Origin: Streptococcus sp. Marseille-P6264
Lineage (GTDB): Bacteria > Bacillota > Bacilli > Lactobacillales > Streptococcaceae
Assembly: GCF_902460355.1 (NCBI RefSeq)
Contig: NZ_CABPTO010000003.1
Span: forward strand, 62,001 to 126,000
Length of the DNA: 64,000 nt
Reading direction: 5' to 3'
Shown: positions 35,499 to 46,030 of the stretch, piece by piece
Numbering within the stretch: the stretch's first letter is position 1
How the letters are laid out: every line of letters begins with the position of its first letter
Position numbers and translations under genes: made by a program
The notes under the pieces: model-generated
Databases searched by the model: none
Told to the model about the DNA's origin: nothing
Seen by the model: only the letters and a program-made list of their open reading frames with translations

Positions 35499-36836
35499 AT
35501 GGATATTAGACAAGTTACAGAAACCATTGCCATGATTGAGGAGCAGAATTTTGATATTCGGACCATCACCATGGGAATTTCACTCTTAGATTGTATTGAC
35601 TCAAATATTGAGAGGGCGGCGGATAAGGTTTACAAAAAAATCACGACCAAAGCGAAAGACCTGGTGGTAGTTGGGGATGAAATTGCTGCCGAGCTTGGGA
35701 TTCCTATCGTCAACAAGAGGGTCTCAGTGACTCCAATTTCTCTGATTGGGGCAGCGACGGATGCTACGGACTATCTGCCTCTGGCTCATGCTCTGGATCG
35801 GGCAGCAAAAGAAATCGGTGTGGACTTTATCGGTGGCTTTTCTGCCTTGGTACAAAAAGGCTATCAAAAAGGCGATGAAATCCTCATCAATTCCATTCCG
35901 CGCGCTTTGGCGGAGACAGACAAGGTCTGCTCCTCTGTCAATATCGGCTCAACCAAGACCGGCATCAACATGAGGGCAGTTGCGGATATGGGGCGCATTA
36001 TTAAGGAAACCGCTCAGTTATCTGATATGGGTGCGGCCAAGTTGGTCGTCTTTGCCAATGCAGTAGAGGACAATCCTTTCATGGCAGGCGCCTTTCATGG
36101 TGTCGGTGAAGCAGATGTGGTCATCAATGTCGGTGTTTCTGGGCCAGGCGTTGTCAAGCGGGCTCTGGAAAAGGTCCGTGGTGAGAGCTTTGATGTGGTA
36201 GCTGAAACAGTCAAGAAAACAGCCTTCAAAATCACCCGTATCGGCCAGTTGGTCGGCCAGATGGCCAGCGAGCGTCTGGGCGTCAAATTCGGGATTGTTG
36301 ACTTGAGTCTGGCTCCAACACCAGCGGTCGGAGACTCAGTGGCTCGTGTCTTGGAAGAAATGGGCTTGGAAACAGTCGGCACTCATGGTACGACAGCGGC
36401 GCTTGCCCTGCTCAATGACCAAGTCAAAAAAGGCGGTGTCATGGCCTGCAACCAGGTCGGCGGTCTGTCTGGTGCTTTCATTCCTGTGTCAGAGGACGAG
36501 GGCATGATTGCGGCTGTGCAGAATGGCTCGCTCAATCTAGAAAAGCTAGAAGCTATGACAGCTATTTGCTCGGTAGGTTTGGATATGATTGCCATTCCAG
36601 AAGCGACACCTGCTGAAACCATTGCGGCCATGATTGCGGATGAAGCAGCGATTGGTGTCATCAATCAAAAGACGACAGCTGTGCGGATTATTCCGAAGGG
36701 CAAGGAAGGCGATATGATTGAATTTGGTGGACTCTTGGGAACAGCTCCAGTCATGAAGGTCAATCAGGCTTCGTCAGCCGCCTTTATCGCCCGTGGTGGT
36801 CAGATTCCAGCACCGATTCACAGTTTTAAAAACTAA
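35499..36836 (+). CDS. UPF0210/DUF711 (PFL-like) protein
   Basis: 445 aa. [40 protein letters not shown] and [19 protein letters not shown] segments ([18 protein letters not shown]) define DUF711. Pyruvate formate-lyase-like fold reported for the family, no known reaction. Operon with the ACT protein suggests amino-acid-related regulation. Followed by a terminator (GGGTCTGT/ACAGACCC, 36845-36867). Confidence 0.88.
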   Translation: MDIRQVTETIAMIEEQNFDIRTITMGISLLDCIDSNIERAADKVYKKITTKAKDLVVVGDEIAAELGIPIVNKRVSVTPISLIGAATDATDYLPLAHALDRAAKEIGVDFIGGFSALVQKGYQKGDEILINSIPRALAETDKVCSSVNIGSTKTGINMRAVADMGRIIKETAQLSDMGAAKLVVFANAVEDNPFMAGAFHGVGEADVVINVGVSGPGVVKRALEKVRGESFDVVAETVKKTAFKITRIGQLVGQMASERLGVKFGIVDLSLAPTPAVGDSVARVLEEMGLETVGTHGTTAALALLNDQVKKGGVMACNQVGGLSGAFIPVSEDEGMIAAVQNGSLNLEKLEAMTAICSVGLDMIAIPEATPAETIAAMIADEAAIGVINQKTTAVRIIPKGKEGDMIEFGGLLGTAPVMKVNQASSAAFIARGGQIPAPIHSFKN

Positions 36837-36844
36837 GTATATAG

Positions 36845-36867
36845 GGGTCTGTCTAAACAGACCCTTT
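36845..36867 (+). terminator. Terminator after UPF0210
   Basis: GGGTCTGT-CTAA-ACAGACCC then TTT. Confidence 0.7.
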
Positions 36868-36946
36868 CCCTCTGTCTCGCTCAGTCAAGTGTGAGACAAA
36901 TAAGCCACTCTTAGACGGGTGGCCTTGATGAGAAAAGGAGATATTC

Positions 36947-37639
36947 ATGGCAAAAACGAAATTATACATTATCCGGCATGGTAAGACTATGTTTAATACC
37001 ATTGGTCGAGCTCAGGGCTGGTCGGACACTCCCTTAACTGAAGAAGGCGAACGTGGTATCCGTGAGCTAGGGATTGGGCTAAGAGAGTCTGGCTTGGAAT
37101 TTACCAAGGCTTTCTCGAGCGACTCTGGCCGAACCATTCAGACCATGGGGATTATCCTAGAAGAGCTGGATTTGGTTGGGAAGATTCCTTATAAGTTTGA
37201 TAAGCGCATCCGAGAGTGGTGCTTCGGGAGCTTTGACGGGGCTTATGGTGGCGATCTTTTCCGTGGAGTGATTCCGAGGGTAAGTGACACCGATAATTAT
37301 AAAGAGCTGACGTTCCCAGAATTGGCAGACGGCTTGGTTGAAGTGGATACGGCTGGCTGGGCTGAGCCATGGGAGCAACTCAGTGGACGGATTTTAGCTG
37401 GATTTACAGCTATTGCTCAAGAAGTGGAAGCTGCTGGTGGAGGCAATGCTTTGGTTGTCAGCCATAGTATGACCATCGGGACTTTTGCTTATCTGATTGA
37501 TAAAGCCATTAGCAAAAATCCTGAGGTTGACAACGGCAGTGTGACAGTCGTCGAATATGAAAAGGGACAATTTACGATTCAGATTTTGGGAGATGTGTCT
37601 TACCGTAAGGTTGGTGCTAAAATTTTGGACGCTAGATAA
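36947..37639 (+). CDS. Histidine phosphatase family protein, copy 1
   Basis: 230 aa. RHG catalytic motif YIIRHGKTMFNTIGRAQGWS, phosphate-pocket Arg in DSGRTIQTMG, Glu in RIREWCFGSFDG and second His in VVSHSMTIGTF. Annotated in streptococci as phosphoglycerate mutase, but the true substrate is unknown and phosphatase activity is more likely. Tandem paralogue of the next gene. Confidence 0.88.
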   Translation: MAKTKLYIIRHGKTMFNTIGRAQGWSDTPLTEEGERGIRELGIGLRESGLEFTKAFSSDSGRTIQTMGIILEELDLVGKIPYKFDKRIREWCFGSFDGAYGGDLFRGVIPRVSDTDNYKELTFPELADGLVEVDTAGWAEPWEQLSGRILAGFTAIAQEVEAAGGGNALVVSHSMTIGTFAYLIDKAISKNPEVDNGSVTVVEYEKGQFTIQILGDVSYRKVGAKILDAR

Positions 37640-37755
37640 ATCGTTAAAAGAAAGCAGGGCAATGATGGAGGATTGTTGCGCTGTTTTCTTGCTATCTTAT
37701 AGACCGATTTTTTTCAGAAAAGTGATATAATGGAGGAGAATAAGGGGGTAAGTGT

Positions 37756-38445
37756 ATGGCAAAAACAAGATTATACCTGATCCGGCACGGCAAAACGATG
37801 TTTAATACAATCGGACGAGCTCAGGGCTGGAGTGATAGTCCATTGACAGCAGAAGGTGAACGTGGCATCCATGAATTAGGAATTGGCCTGCGACAAGCAG
37901 GAATTGACTTTAAGATTGCTAGATCTAGTGATTCGGGTCGGACCATTCAGACCATGGGAATTATTCTGGAAGAGCTGGGCTTGACGGGAAAGATTCCTTA
38001 CCGGTTTGACAAGCGCATTCGAGAGTGGTGTTTTGGCAGCTTTGATGGTGGCTATGATGGCGAGCTCTTTATGGGAGTCATGCCTAGAGTCTTTAATATC
38101 GACCATGTCCATCAACTAAGCTATGCTGAATTGGCAGAAGGTTTGGTGGAAGTCGATACGGCTGGCTGGGCTGAGAACTGGGAAAAACTCAGCGGCCGAA
38201 TTTGGCAAGGCTTCTCAGAGATTGCTGAGGAGCTGGAGGCTGCGGGTGGTGGCAATGCGTTGGTGGTTAGTCATGGCATGACCATCGGAACCTTTGTCTA
38301 CCTGATTAATCGCATGCAACCTCATGGTCTAGGCAATGGTAGTGTGACAATCGTAGATTATGAAGATGGTCAATTTTCAGTCGTTTCTATCGGCGATATG
38401 TCCTATCGTGAAGTTGGAGCGAAAGAGCTGGAGGACAAGGCTTGA
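37756..38445 (+). CDS. Histidine phosphatase family protein, copy 2
   Basis: 229 aa, clearly paralogous to the preceding gene over its full length (same YLIRHGKTMFNTIGRAQGWS and RIREWCFGSFDGGYDGELF). It has its own promoter-like GTGATATAATGG at about 37721-37732. Its stop overlaps the TTG of the carboxypeptidase, linking it to cell-wall enzymes. Confidence 0.88.
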   Translation: MAKTRLYLIRHGKTMFNTIGRAQGWSDSPLTAEGERGIHELGIGLRQAGIDFKIARSSDSGRTIQTMGIILEELGLTGKIPYRFDKRIREWCFGSFDGGYDGELFMGVMPRVFNIDHVHQLSYAELAEGLVEVDTAGWAENWEKLSGRIWQGFSEIAEELEAAGGGNALVVSHGMTIGTFVYLINRMQPHGLGNGSVTIVDYEDGQFSVVSIGDMSYREVGAKELEDKA

Positions 38446-39182
38446 AAAGACGTCGCCGCGAAAGAAGGAGAAAACTCTTCCTATTTCGACTGATAAATAG
38501 GCTTTTATTTCTAGGAATTGCTATTAGCTTGTTTTTTGTTCTATTGCGAGTGCAAGATATGGATGAAGACTTGCCAACTTTTATTAATCATGGTTTTGGA
38601 GTCCAGAGTTCTGACTTACCCAAGGTGTCAGTTGATGATTGGGAATTGATTTTGATTAATCGTAGTCATTTACAGGAAGAATCTCATCCTAGGTTGAGCC
38701 AAATTGATGATATTCAGGTAGATAGTCGGATTGCTGAAAACACTAGACAATTTTTGGCTGCGGCTCGGATCATTGCACCAGGAGAAACCTTGATTTCGGG
38801 CTATCGTAGCCGAGCGGAGCAGACAGAGCTCTATGAAGAAGCCCTAGCTTTGGCCGAAGAAGAAGGCTTGTCTCGGCAAGAAGCGGAGCAAGAAGTGCAA
38901 AAGCAGATCCAGCTGCCAGGTGCCAGTGAGCATCAGACAGGCTTGGCGATTGATATGAGCGAGCCAGAAGGTCAGAATGATGAAGTAGCCCATAAGATTG
39001 CAGAAATTGCCCCTAAATACGGCTTTATTCTGCGCTATCCTGAAGGGAAAAGCGATATTACTGGTGTGAATTTTGAAAATTGGCACTATCGTTATGTTGG
39101 CGTAGAGTCGGCCCAATACATGCAAAAACATCATCTAGTTTTAGAGGAGTATCTGACTCTTTTGAAAGAGTCAGCTCGGTAA
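38442..39182 (+). CDS. Membrane-anchored D,D/L,D-carboxypeptidase (VanY/LdcB type)
   Basis: 246 aa from the TTG at 38442 (TTGA overlap). Basic N-terminus, one TM helix (about 15-33) and an extracellular M15B domain: ISGYRSRAEQTELYEEA, PGASEHQTGLAIDMSEPE (zinc H and D) and FENWHYRYVG (zinc H). Trims peptidoglycan stem peptides. Probably LdcB/DacB-like. Terminated at 39213-39240. Confidence 0.88.
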   Translation: MKRRRRERRRKLFLFRLINRLLFLGIAISLFFVLLRVQDMDEDLPTFINHGFGVQSSDLPKVSVDDWELILINRSHLQEESHPRLSQIDDIQVDSRIAENTRQFLAAARIIAPGETLISGYRSRAEQTELYEEALALAEEEGLSRQEAEQEVQKQIQLPGASEHQTGLAIDMSEPEGQNDEVAHKIAEIAPKYGFILRYPEGKSDITGVNFENWHYRYVGVESAQYMQKHHLVLEEYLTLLKESAR

Positions 39183-39212
39183 AGCGTCACAATCCATTGA
39201 TAGACAAAAAAT

Positions 39213-39240
39213 CAGCTGCTCAAGTGAGCAAGCTGGTTTT
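39213..39240 (+). terminator. Terminator after the carboxypeptidase
   Basis: CAGCT-GCTCA-AG-TGAGC-A-AGCTG hairpin followed by GTTTT. Confidence 0.65.
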
Positions 39241-39309
39241 AAGGCTCTTTGTCAACTGTGGTGAGTTTCAAAAAGTTACTAGAATTTTGATATAAATTCA
39301 ATTTTCTTA

Positions 39310-39342
39310 TTGACCCTAACCTTGGGGAAGGGGGATACTAAT
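39310..39342 (+). promoter_or_regulatory. MerR-type promoter
   Basis: TTGACC (39310-39315) is separated by about 18-20 bases from a -10 (GATACTAAT, 39334-39342). The spacer is a dyad centred on CCTT-GGGG-AAGG with CCCTA and GGGGG flanks. An overlong spacer filled by a dyad is the hallmark of MerR-family activation. No merR gene is adjacent. Confidence 0.55.
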
Positions 39343-39365
39343 ACAAGATAAGAAAGGAGAATATT

Positions 39366-39431
39366 ATGCAAATCAATATGATTCGTTCAGAAGAAGCAAT
39401 TTTAGAGGCGACTGAAGACTTTTGGAAATGA
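39366..39431 (+). pseudogene. 21-aa ORF under the MerR-type promoter, truncated gene
   Basis: MQINMIRSEEAILEATEDFW-K with GAAAGGAGA upstream. It stops shortly before the next promoter region. Looks like the N-terminus of a deleted MerR-regulated gene; a functional small peptide is less likely. Confidence 0.4.
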
Positions 39432-39493
39432 CACTTTTGTTTGAAAATTTGCCAGAACATGATATAATGTAGGTGATTTCAGGAGGTGATAGT

Positions 39494-39862
39494 ATGCACT
39501 ATAAAAGAATTGAATTGAAGGTGACAGATCAAGGAATTCATGAGCGCAAGATTTTTCAAGGTGTTAAAATTTTTAGCCGCAGCACGCTGTCCAAAGATCA
39601 GAAAAGTATTCTAACGCAGAAGATTTACCTGACTCCGAAGCAAAACATCGTTTACTATCAGCGAACAGATGTCAATTATGACCAGAACTGGCAGCATAAT
39701 AAGGACTATTACGAACTGGCTTATGACCAGTTGGACAGAGAAATTGTCTTTAAGGTTTGTCAAGATTTTGACGAACTAAGTCCTTTTCTGGAAAATGAGC
39801 TGCTTGAGAAGCTAAAGGAAAAGCAGTCAGCAGGCAAGTTTTTTGAAAAATTAGATATATAA
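39494..39862 (+). CDS. EXLDI-family protein
   Basis: 122 aa from the ATG at 39494 (GGAGGTGA upstream). MHYKRIELKVTDQGIHERKI and a C-terminal FFEKLDI match the EXLDI family (E-x-L-D-I end). Function unknown; often near TetR/MarR regulators. AT-rich. Terminator at 39863-39894. Confidence 0.75.
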   Translation: MHYKRIELKVTDQGIHERKIFQGVKIFSRSTLSKDQKSILTQKIYLTPKQNIVYYQRTDVNYDQNWQHNKDYYELAYDQLDREIVFKVCQDFDELSPFLENELLEKLKEKQSAGKFFEKLDI

Positions 39863-39900
39863 AAATCCGGCTGCTTTCATAAGCAGTCGGATTTCTTTGA
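39863..39900 (+). terminator. Terminator after the EXLDI gene
   Basis: AAATCCGGCTGCTT pairs with AAGCAGTCGGATTT (one G-T) around TCAT, then TTCTTT. Confidence 0.8.
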
Positions 39901-39920
39901 GTTATAGTTTGATAATCTTT

Positions 39921-39950
39921 CATGATAAAAATAGATCTATTTTTATCATG
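39921..39950. repeat. Perfect 30-bp palindrome
   Basis: CATGATAAAAATAGA is followed directly by its exact reverse complement with no loop. Lies between the EXLDI terminator and the TetR-controlled promoter. No T tail beyond its own internal Ts, so it could be a protein-binding site rather than a terminator. Confidence 0.75.
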
Positions 39951-39988
39951 AACAGCTCACTTAGTTAGAAGTTTTGGAAACAGTATAG

Positions 39989-40044
39989 TTGACATCTATG
40001 GAGAATAAGCATATAATCAAAAAATGATTGAGTGCTCACTCAAT
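39989..40044 (+). promoter_or_regulatory. Promoter with TetR operator
   Basis: TTGACA (39989-39994), 17-bp spacer, TATAAT (40012-40017). ATTGAGTG-CT-CACTCAAT (40027-40044) covers the start-site region and has the GAGTG/CACTC shape of TetR-family operators. The TetR gene is the second gene of this unit, so autorepression is inferred. Confidence 0.8.
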
Positions 40045-40071
40045 TAGTAGATGGGTAAAGGAGTTCATAAA

Positions 40072-41076
40072 ATGGTTGTTCAAGCAATACAATATAGTCG
40101 TTTCGGTGATGAAGAAGTGTTAGATTTAGTGAACATTAAATCTGATTCTTTGAAAGTGAATCAAGTTAGGATAGAAGTTCATGCAGTTGGTTTAAATCCT
40201 ATTGATTATAAGACTTTTGAGGGTGCAAAGCCACTCCGATTTCTATCTTTTATGGCGAAACTAAGGCAGCCAAGTCGTTGGTTTGAGTCAAGGTCATCTC
40301 TTTTTCCAAGAGGTGTTGGTCGGGATTTTGCTGGAGTTATCACAGAAATCGGTGAAGGAGTAAGTCGGTTTGCAGTAGGCGATAAGGTTTTTGGAACAAT
40401 GATCAGTGACCCTGGATTGGGAACCAAGAGGGGAGCTTTGGCAACAGAAATTTGTGTCAATGAATCGGAAATCGTATCGAAACCAGATATGATTGATATG
40501 AATCATGCTGCTACTATGGGGGTAGCCTCTCTAACAGTGGGTGGTGCTTTTAGAAAAATTGAGTTAAATTCTAAAGATGTTGTAGTTATTTCAGCGGCGA
40601 CAGGTGGTATTGGAAGTATTGCAGTACAGTATGCAGTTGCTAAGGGTGCAACAGTTATCGGAATTGCAAGTAAGAAAAATTCAGAATATCTCAAGTCCTT
40701 AGGTGCTATACCAGTAGCTTACGAAGAGAACATCCAGAATGCTCTTCTATCAGCAAGTCCAAAGCCGATTACAAAATTCTTGGATTGCTATGGAAGTGAT
40801 TATGTTAAATTGGCTTTCAGTTTGGGATTGAAAGGCACGGATATTGGAACGCTAGTACCTTTACCATATGTTATGATAAGAGGAGCTCAGTTCACGGGTC
40901 CGAGACATTCCACATATGATGATTTTAAGACTCTAGCGGAGATGGTCTCAGATGGGAGGGTTCAGCTAAATATTGATCAAGTGTATGACTTTTCTCTAAA
41001 GTCAGTTAGAGAAGCATATCGTAGTCTGAAATTGGGACACACTCGAGGTAAGAAAGTCGTAAAAGTAAGAGAGTAG
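40072..41076 (+). CDS. MDR-family quinone/zinc-type oxidoreductase
   Basis: 334 aa from the ATG at 40072 (AAAGGAG upstream). GroES-like N-domain (HAVGLNPIDYKTFEG, GRDFAGVITEIGEGV) and a Rossmann domain (VVISAATGGIGSIAVQYAVA). No catalytic zinc cysteine cluster, so quinone-reductase-like. NADPH-dependent reduction of an electrophile is expected. Cotranscribed with and repressed by the TetR gene. Confidence 0.85.
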   Translation: MVVQAIQYSRFGDEEVLDLVNIKSDSLKVNQVRIEVHAVGLNPIDYKTFEGAKPLRFLSFMAKLRQPSRWFESRSSLFPRGVGRDFAGVITEIGEGVSRFAVGDKVFGTMISDPGLGTKRGALATEICVNESEIVSKPDMIDMNHAATMGVASLTVGGAFRKIELNSKDVVVISAATGGIGSIAVQYAVAKGATVIGIASKKNSEYLKSLGAIPVAYEENIQNALLSASPKPITKFLDCYGSDYVKLAFSLGLKGTDIGTLVPLPYVMIRGAQFTGPRHSTYDDFKTLAEMVSDGRVQLNIDQVYDFSLKSVREAYRSLKLGHTRGKKVVKVRE

Positions 41077-41092
41077 CAGAGAGGTGCTAGTG

Positions 41093-41737
41093 ATGGAAAG
41101 TTTAGAACAAAAGTATGCCCAGACATTAGAAAATAGCAATTTGAGTTTAAAACAACGTCAAGTATTATTATCAAGTCTAAAGTTATTTTCAGAAATTGGT
41201 TTTGAAAACACAACAGCCAGTCTTATCGCCAAGGAAGCTGGAGTTTCAGAAGGAACGGTTTTTAGTTACTTTAAGACCAAGGAAGGGATCTTAGAAGCAA
41301 TTTTATCGACTTTTCTTGAGCAAGTTATTCCAGATGTCATTGCTGATTTTTCTAAGAAGAAATTTACAGCAAACCAAGAGACTTTTTCAGAGTTTTTGAG
41401 AAGTATTGTTCGGGATAGACTGATTTTCATTTGGGAAAATCAAATGCAAGTTAAAATTCTCTTGAGTCGTTCTTTTATTGATAATACTATTTCTAACCAG
41501 TTAGGGAATGTTATTGTTCACTCTATCATTAGGCCAATTAGTCCAGTTCTGAATCAGTTTAAAGAAAAGGGCCTCATCAGAAATTGGTCAAACGAAAGAA
41601 TCGTTCGCTATATTTTAGCCTTGAGTCTTTCTTATGTTCTTCCAATGATGTTGAATGATAATGAGGACCTAGATATAGATGAGGCAGTAAATGAAATAGT
41701 TGAATGCCTATCTTTTGCCTTAGTAGAGGTAAAATAA
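41093..41737 (+). CDS. TetR/AcrR family repressor
   Basis: 214 aa from the ATG at 41093 (GAGAGG upstream). N-terminal HTH: LSSLKLFSEIGFENTTASLI and AKEAGVSEGTVFSYFKTKEG. The C-terminal ligand-binding domain has no clear relative. Likely binds the GAGTG/CACTC operator upstream of the oxidoreductase. Confidence 0.85.
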   Translation: MESLEQKYAQTLENSNLSLKQRQVLLSSLKLFSEIGFENTTASLIAKEAGVSEGTVFSYFKTKEGILEAILSTFLEQVIPDVIADFSKKKFTANQETFSEFLRSIVRDRLIFIWENQMQVKILLSRSFIDNTISNQLGNVIVHSIIRPISPVLNQFKEKGLIRNWSNERIVRYILALSLSYVLPMMLNDNEDLDIDEAVNEIVECLSFALVEVK

Positions 41738-41748
41738 ATCTTGATTTT

Positions 41749-41779
41749 AAGCTTACTATTTTAAATAGTGAGCTTTTTT
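41749..41779 (+). terminator. Terminator of the oxidoreductase-tetR unit
   Basis: AAGCTTACTATTT pairs with AAATAGTGAGCTT (one G-T), then TTTTTT. Confidence 0.85.
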
Positions 41780-41789
41780 GAAGCCAACA

Positions 41790-41821
41790 TAAAAATCCCC
41801 AATCATAATGATTGAGGATTG
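41790..41821 (-). terminator. gdhA terminator
   Basis: On the - strand AATCCTCAATCAT pairs with ATGATTGGGGATT, followed by TTT. Confidence 0.75.
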
Positions 41822-41833
41822 AGCAAATGAATT

Positions 41834-43237
<1,404 letters not shown>

Positions 43238-43402
43238 TTAGGGTGTAAAGAAAAAAGTTGAATTTTCTGAAAATTTCCATAATATTTTTTGAAGATTCTA
43301 GGTGTAAATACCGAACCTTTTATTGGAAAAATGGGATAACTTTTTTATAGGAAGAGCTTTAATGCTATAATAGAAGAAAATAAGGAATATGAGGTCAAGA
43401 TA

Positions 43403-44338
43403 ATGACGACAACCAAGACAAAAATTGCGGGTTTTGAATTTGACAACTGCCTGATGAATGCAGCGGGAGTGGCTTGTATGACAGTCGAAGAGCTAGAAGA
43501 AGTTAAAAACTCTGCTGCAGGAACATTTGTGACTAAGACGGCAACGCTGGACTTTCGTCAAGGTAATCCAGAACCTCGCTATCAGGATGTGCCACTGGGC
43601 TCTATCAACTCCATGGGCCTGCCCAATAATGGTTTAGATTATTATCTTGACTACTTGCTAGAACTGCAAGAAAGCGAACCAAATCGCACTTTCTTCCTCT
43701 CTTTGGTCGGTATGTCGCCAGAAGAAACCCAGACCATTCTCAAGAAAGTGCAGGCAAGCGACTTTAAAGGGATTACTGAGCTCAATCTCTCCTGCCCAAA
43801 CGTTCCAGGTAAGCCGCAGATTGCCTATGATTTTGAAACAACTGATCGTATCTTATCAGAGGTTTTTGCTTATTTCACCAAGCCGCTGGGTATCAAGCTG
43901 CCTCCTTATTTTGATATTGTGCATTTTGATCAGGCCGCTGCGATTTTCAACAACTATCCGCTCAAGTTTGTCAATTGTGTCAACTCGATCGGAAATGGTC
44001 TTTATATAGAAGATGAGTCAGTGGTCATTCGTCCTAAAAATGGTTTTGGCGGTATTGGCGGCCAGTACATCAAACCGACGGCTCTGGCTAATGTTCATGC
44101 CTTTTACCAACGCCTGAAACCAGAAATCGAAATCATCGGAACAGGTGGTGTCCTGACTGGGCGCGATGCCTTTGAGCATATCCTCTGTGGTGCCAGCATG
44201 GTGCAGATAGGAACAACCCTTCATAAGGAAGGAGTGGCAGCTTTCGAGCGTATCACCGCCGAACTAAAGGCGATTATGGAAGAAAAAGGCTATGAAAGCC
44301 TGGAAGATTTCCGGGGAAAATTGAAGTATATTGATTAA
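43403..44338 (+). CDS. pyrDA: Dihydroorotate dehydrogenase, class 1A (fumarate)
   Basis: 311 aa. Class 1A marks: [18 protein letters not shown], the catalytic Cys in [27 protein letters not shown] and [20 protein letters not shown]. Soluble homodimer using fumarate as acceptor, typical of Lactococcus and several streptococci. Pyrimidine biosynthesis. Monocistronic; followed by a large repeat. Confidence 0.93.
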   Translation: MTTTKTKIAGFEFDNCLMNAAGVACMTVEELEEVKNSAAGTFVTKTATLDFRQGNPEPRYQDVPLGSINSMGLPNNGLDYYLDYLLELQESEPNRTFFLSLVGMSPEETQTILKKVQASDFKGITELNLSCPNVPGKPQIAYDFETTDRILSEVFAYFTKPLGIKLPPYFDIVHFDQAAAIFNNYPLKFVNCVNSIGNGLYIEDESVVIRPKNGFGGIGGQYIKPTALANVHAFYQRLKPEIEIIGTGGVLTGRDAFEHILCGASMVQIGTTLHKEGVAAFERITAELKAIMEEKGYESLEDFRGKLKYID

Positions 44339-44353
44339 AAGTTTAAGAAAGAG

Positions 44354-44535
44354 AGAGTGGGACAGAAATCGCTAATTCGTTAGAATTCGATTTTGTCGTC
44401 CCACCTCCGCACAGTTGAGTAGGGCTGTAAAAGCTGATGAAATCAGCGTAGTAGAGCCCACTCAACCACTGCGTCTTGCTCGACAATCCAAAGACAATTG
44501 AGAGGCTAGGACTTTTGTCCCAGCCTCTCTTTTAG
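44354..44535 (+). repeat. Streptococcal intergenic repeat with three nested hairpins and a terminator
   Basis: Arm 1: GTGGGAC (44357-44363) / GTCCCAC (44398-44404). Arm 2: TGAGTAGGGCT (44416-44426) / AGCCCACTCA (44455-44464) around GCTGAT/ATCAGC (44433-44438/44442-44447). Arm 3, a terminator: GAGAGGCTAGGAC (44500-44512) / GTCCCAGCCTCTC (44517-44529), then TTTT. From memory this resembles an intergenic repeat common in sanguinis/mitis streptococci. It also ends pyrDA. Confidence 0.65.
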
Positions 44536-44552
44536 TATTTTTAGGGCGAGTA

Positions 44553-44593
44553 GAAAAAAAGCCCTCCAAGATTAGATAGGAAATCTTGGAGGG
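44553..44593 (-). terminator. yidC terminator
   Basis: On the - strand CCCTCCAAGATT / AATCTTGGAGGG with the T run at 44555-44561. Confidence 0.85.
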
Positions 44594-44608
44594 ACATGGA
44601 TAATTTAT

Positions 44609-45529
44609 TTATCTAGAACGTTGTTTACCAGCGTTGCGATTCTTTTTCTTTTTATTGTTTTGAGAGATTGCTTGGCTCGCTTTGGGCGTCACATCCTTGA
44701 TGCGGCCTGCATTGCTCATGGCTTTCGGAGGATTCTTTTTGTATTCTTCTGCTACTTGCTTTCTGATCCGAGGACGCATTAAGTAGTTAATGATGAATTG
44801 TTGGATAATTTGGATGAAACCACCGACTACCCAGTAGAGGGTTACAGCCGCTGGTGACATGAAGGAGAAGACAACAATCATAATCGGGCTCATGTAAGTT
44901 GCACTCTTCATCTGCGCTTTTTGAGTCTCATCTTCGATCCCATGTAGGGAGAGAAGTGACTGGATGTAGTAGAGTACACCGACAATGAGAGTCAAGGCCA
45001 GACTAGGTTTTCCAAGATTGATGCCAAGGAATGTACTGCTTGCTACGCCGTTTGTGTATTGGGCAGCGAAGAAGAGAGCTGAGAAGAAAGGCATCTGAAT
45101 GAGTAGAGGCAGGCAACCGATACCGCCAAACATACTCAGACCATTTTCTCTTTGAGCAGCCATAAGTTCTTGCTGCGCCTCTAGTTTTTCTTCTTGGGTT
45201 TTGGCATTATTGATTCGTTCTTGGATAGGGGCAAAGATGGGCTTGAAGTAGTTCATCTTTTCTGAATGAAGAGTAGCCTTCCAAGACTGATAGATTCCTA
45301 GTGGGAAAATGATCACCCTCACGATAAGAGTAACGATAATAATCGCTAGACCATAACCAAGACCTGAGTTTTTGGCAAAGAATTGGATGCTATCAGCCAT
45401 AGGGTGACCAAGCAGGTCCCAAATGGGGCCAGAAGGATTGCCAGCCTTGTCTCGTCCGACACACCCTGTCAATAATAGAAGGAGGGACAAGCTCATTCCA
45501 GAGAATAAAATACGTTTAAATGTTTTCAC
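44609..45529 (-). CDS. yidC: Membrane protein insertase YidC/OxaA
   Basis: 306 aa, GTG start. Lipoprotein signal with lipobox LLTGC (about 19-23), then five hydrophobic segments, the positive-groove Arg in [17 protein letters not shown], and a long basic C-terminal tail ([14 protein letters not shown]). Inserts membrane proteins with or without Sec. The basic tail suggests a ribosome-binding YidC2-type role, though this is inference. Confidence 0.93.
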   Translation of the reverse strand: MKTFKRILFSGMSLSLLLLLTGCVGRDKAGNPSGPIWDLLGHPMADSIQFFAKNSGLGYGLAIIIVTLIVRVIIFPLGIYQSWKATLHSEKMNYFKPIFAPIQERINNAKTQEEKLEAQQELMAAQRENGLSMFGGIGCLPLLIQMPFFSALFFAAQYTNGVASSTFLGINLGKPSLALTLIVGVLYYIQSLLSLHGIEDETQKAQMKSATYMSPIMIVVFSFMSPAAVTLYWVVGGFIQIIQQFIINYLMRPRIRKQVAEEYKKNPPKAMSNAGRIKDVTPKASQAISQNNKKKKNRNAGKQRSR

Positions 45530-45610
45530 GAGTTCATTTCCTTTGTTTCTAAAAAATAATACCTATCTATTCTACTGTTTTTTAAGGAAATATACAATAG
45601 TTCTGCAGAC

Positions 45611-45889
45611 CTAATTTGCAATTTTAAAGTCGGTATAGGAATCAAAATTGGCCATGGTGACATCTAAATAGCTGACTTTTGAAAAAGGAGTTGGACCCTT
45701 GCGGATTTCTTGAATGAACTTGGCCATGAGAGCAGAGTTTTCAGCTTGAGCCAAAATTTCGACTGTACCGTCGTCATTATTCCAGACGCGGCCGGTAATC
45801 CCGCCGATTTGCAGAGCGAGGGAGTAAACGCCCCAACGAAAGCCGACGCCCTGGACTCGTCCTTGCGCAATCATTCTTACTTTTTGCAT
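45611..45889 (-). CDS. acyP: Acylphosphatase
   Basis: 92 aa. Catalytic Arg in QGRVQGVGFRWGVYSLA and Asn in GRVWNNDDGTVEI. Hydrolyses acylphosphates. Divergent from the TrmH-type gene with 141 nt between. Confidence 0.94.
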   Translation of the reverse strand: MQKVRMIAQGRVQGVGFRWGVYSLALQIGGITGRVWNNDDGTVEILAQAENSALMAKFIQEIRKGPTPFSKVSYLDVTMANFDSYTDFKIAN

Positions 45890-46015
45890 AGTTACCTCCT
45901 TTTGTAGCGGTTTGAAACTCGCTTCTCAGCCCATAGCGCAGCGAGCAGCAGCATGCTGGAGACAAGATTTTCTCTGAGGATAAGTCTAGAGGATGAGTTC
46001 AAAACTGCTAGATTG

Positions 46016-46030
46016 TGTTATAATGTATTT
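46016..46030 (+). promoter_or_regulatory. Promoter giving a leaderless TrmH-type mRNA
   Basis: Extended TGT-TATAAT (-10 at 46019-46024). The ATG begins six bases after the -10, about where transcription should start, and no SD is seen. Confidence 0.55.
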
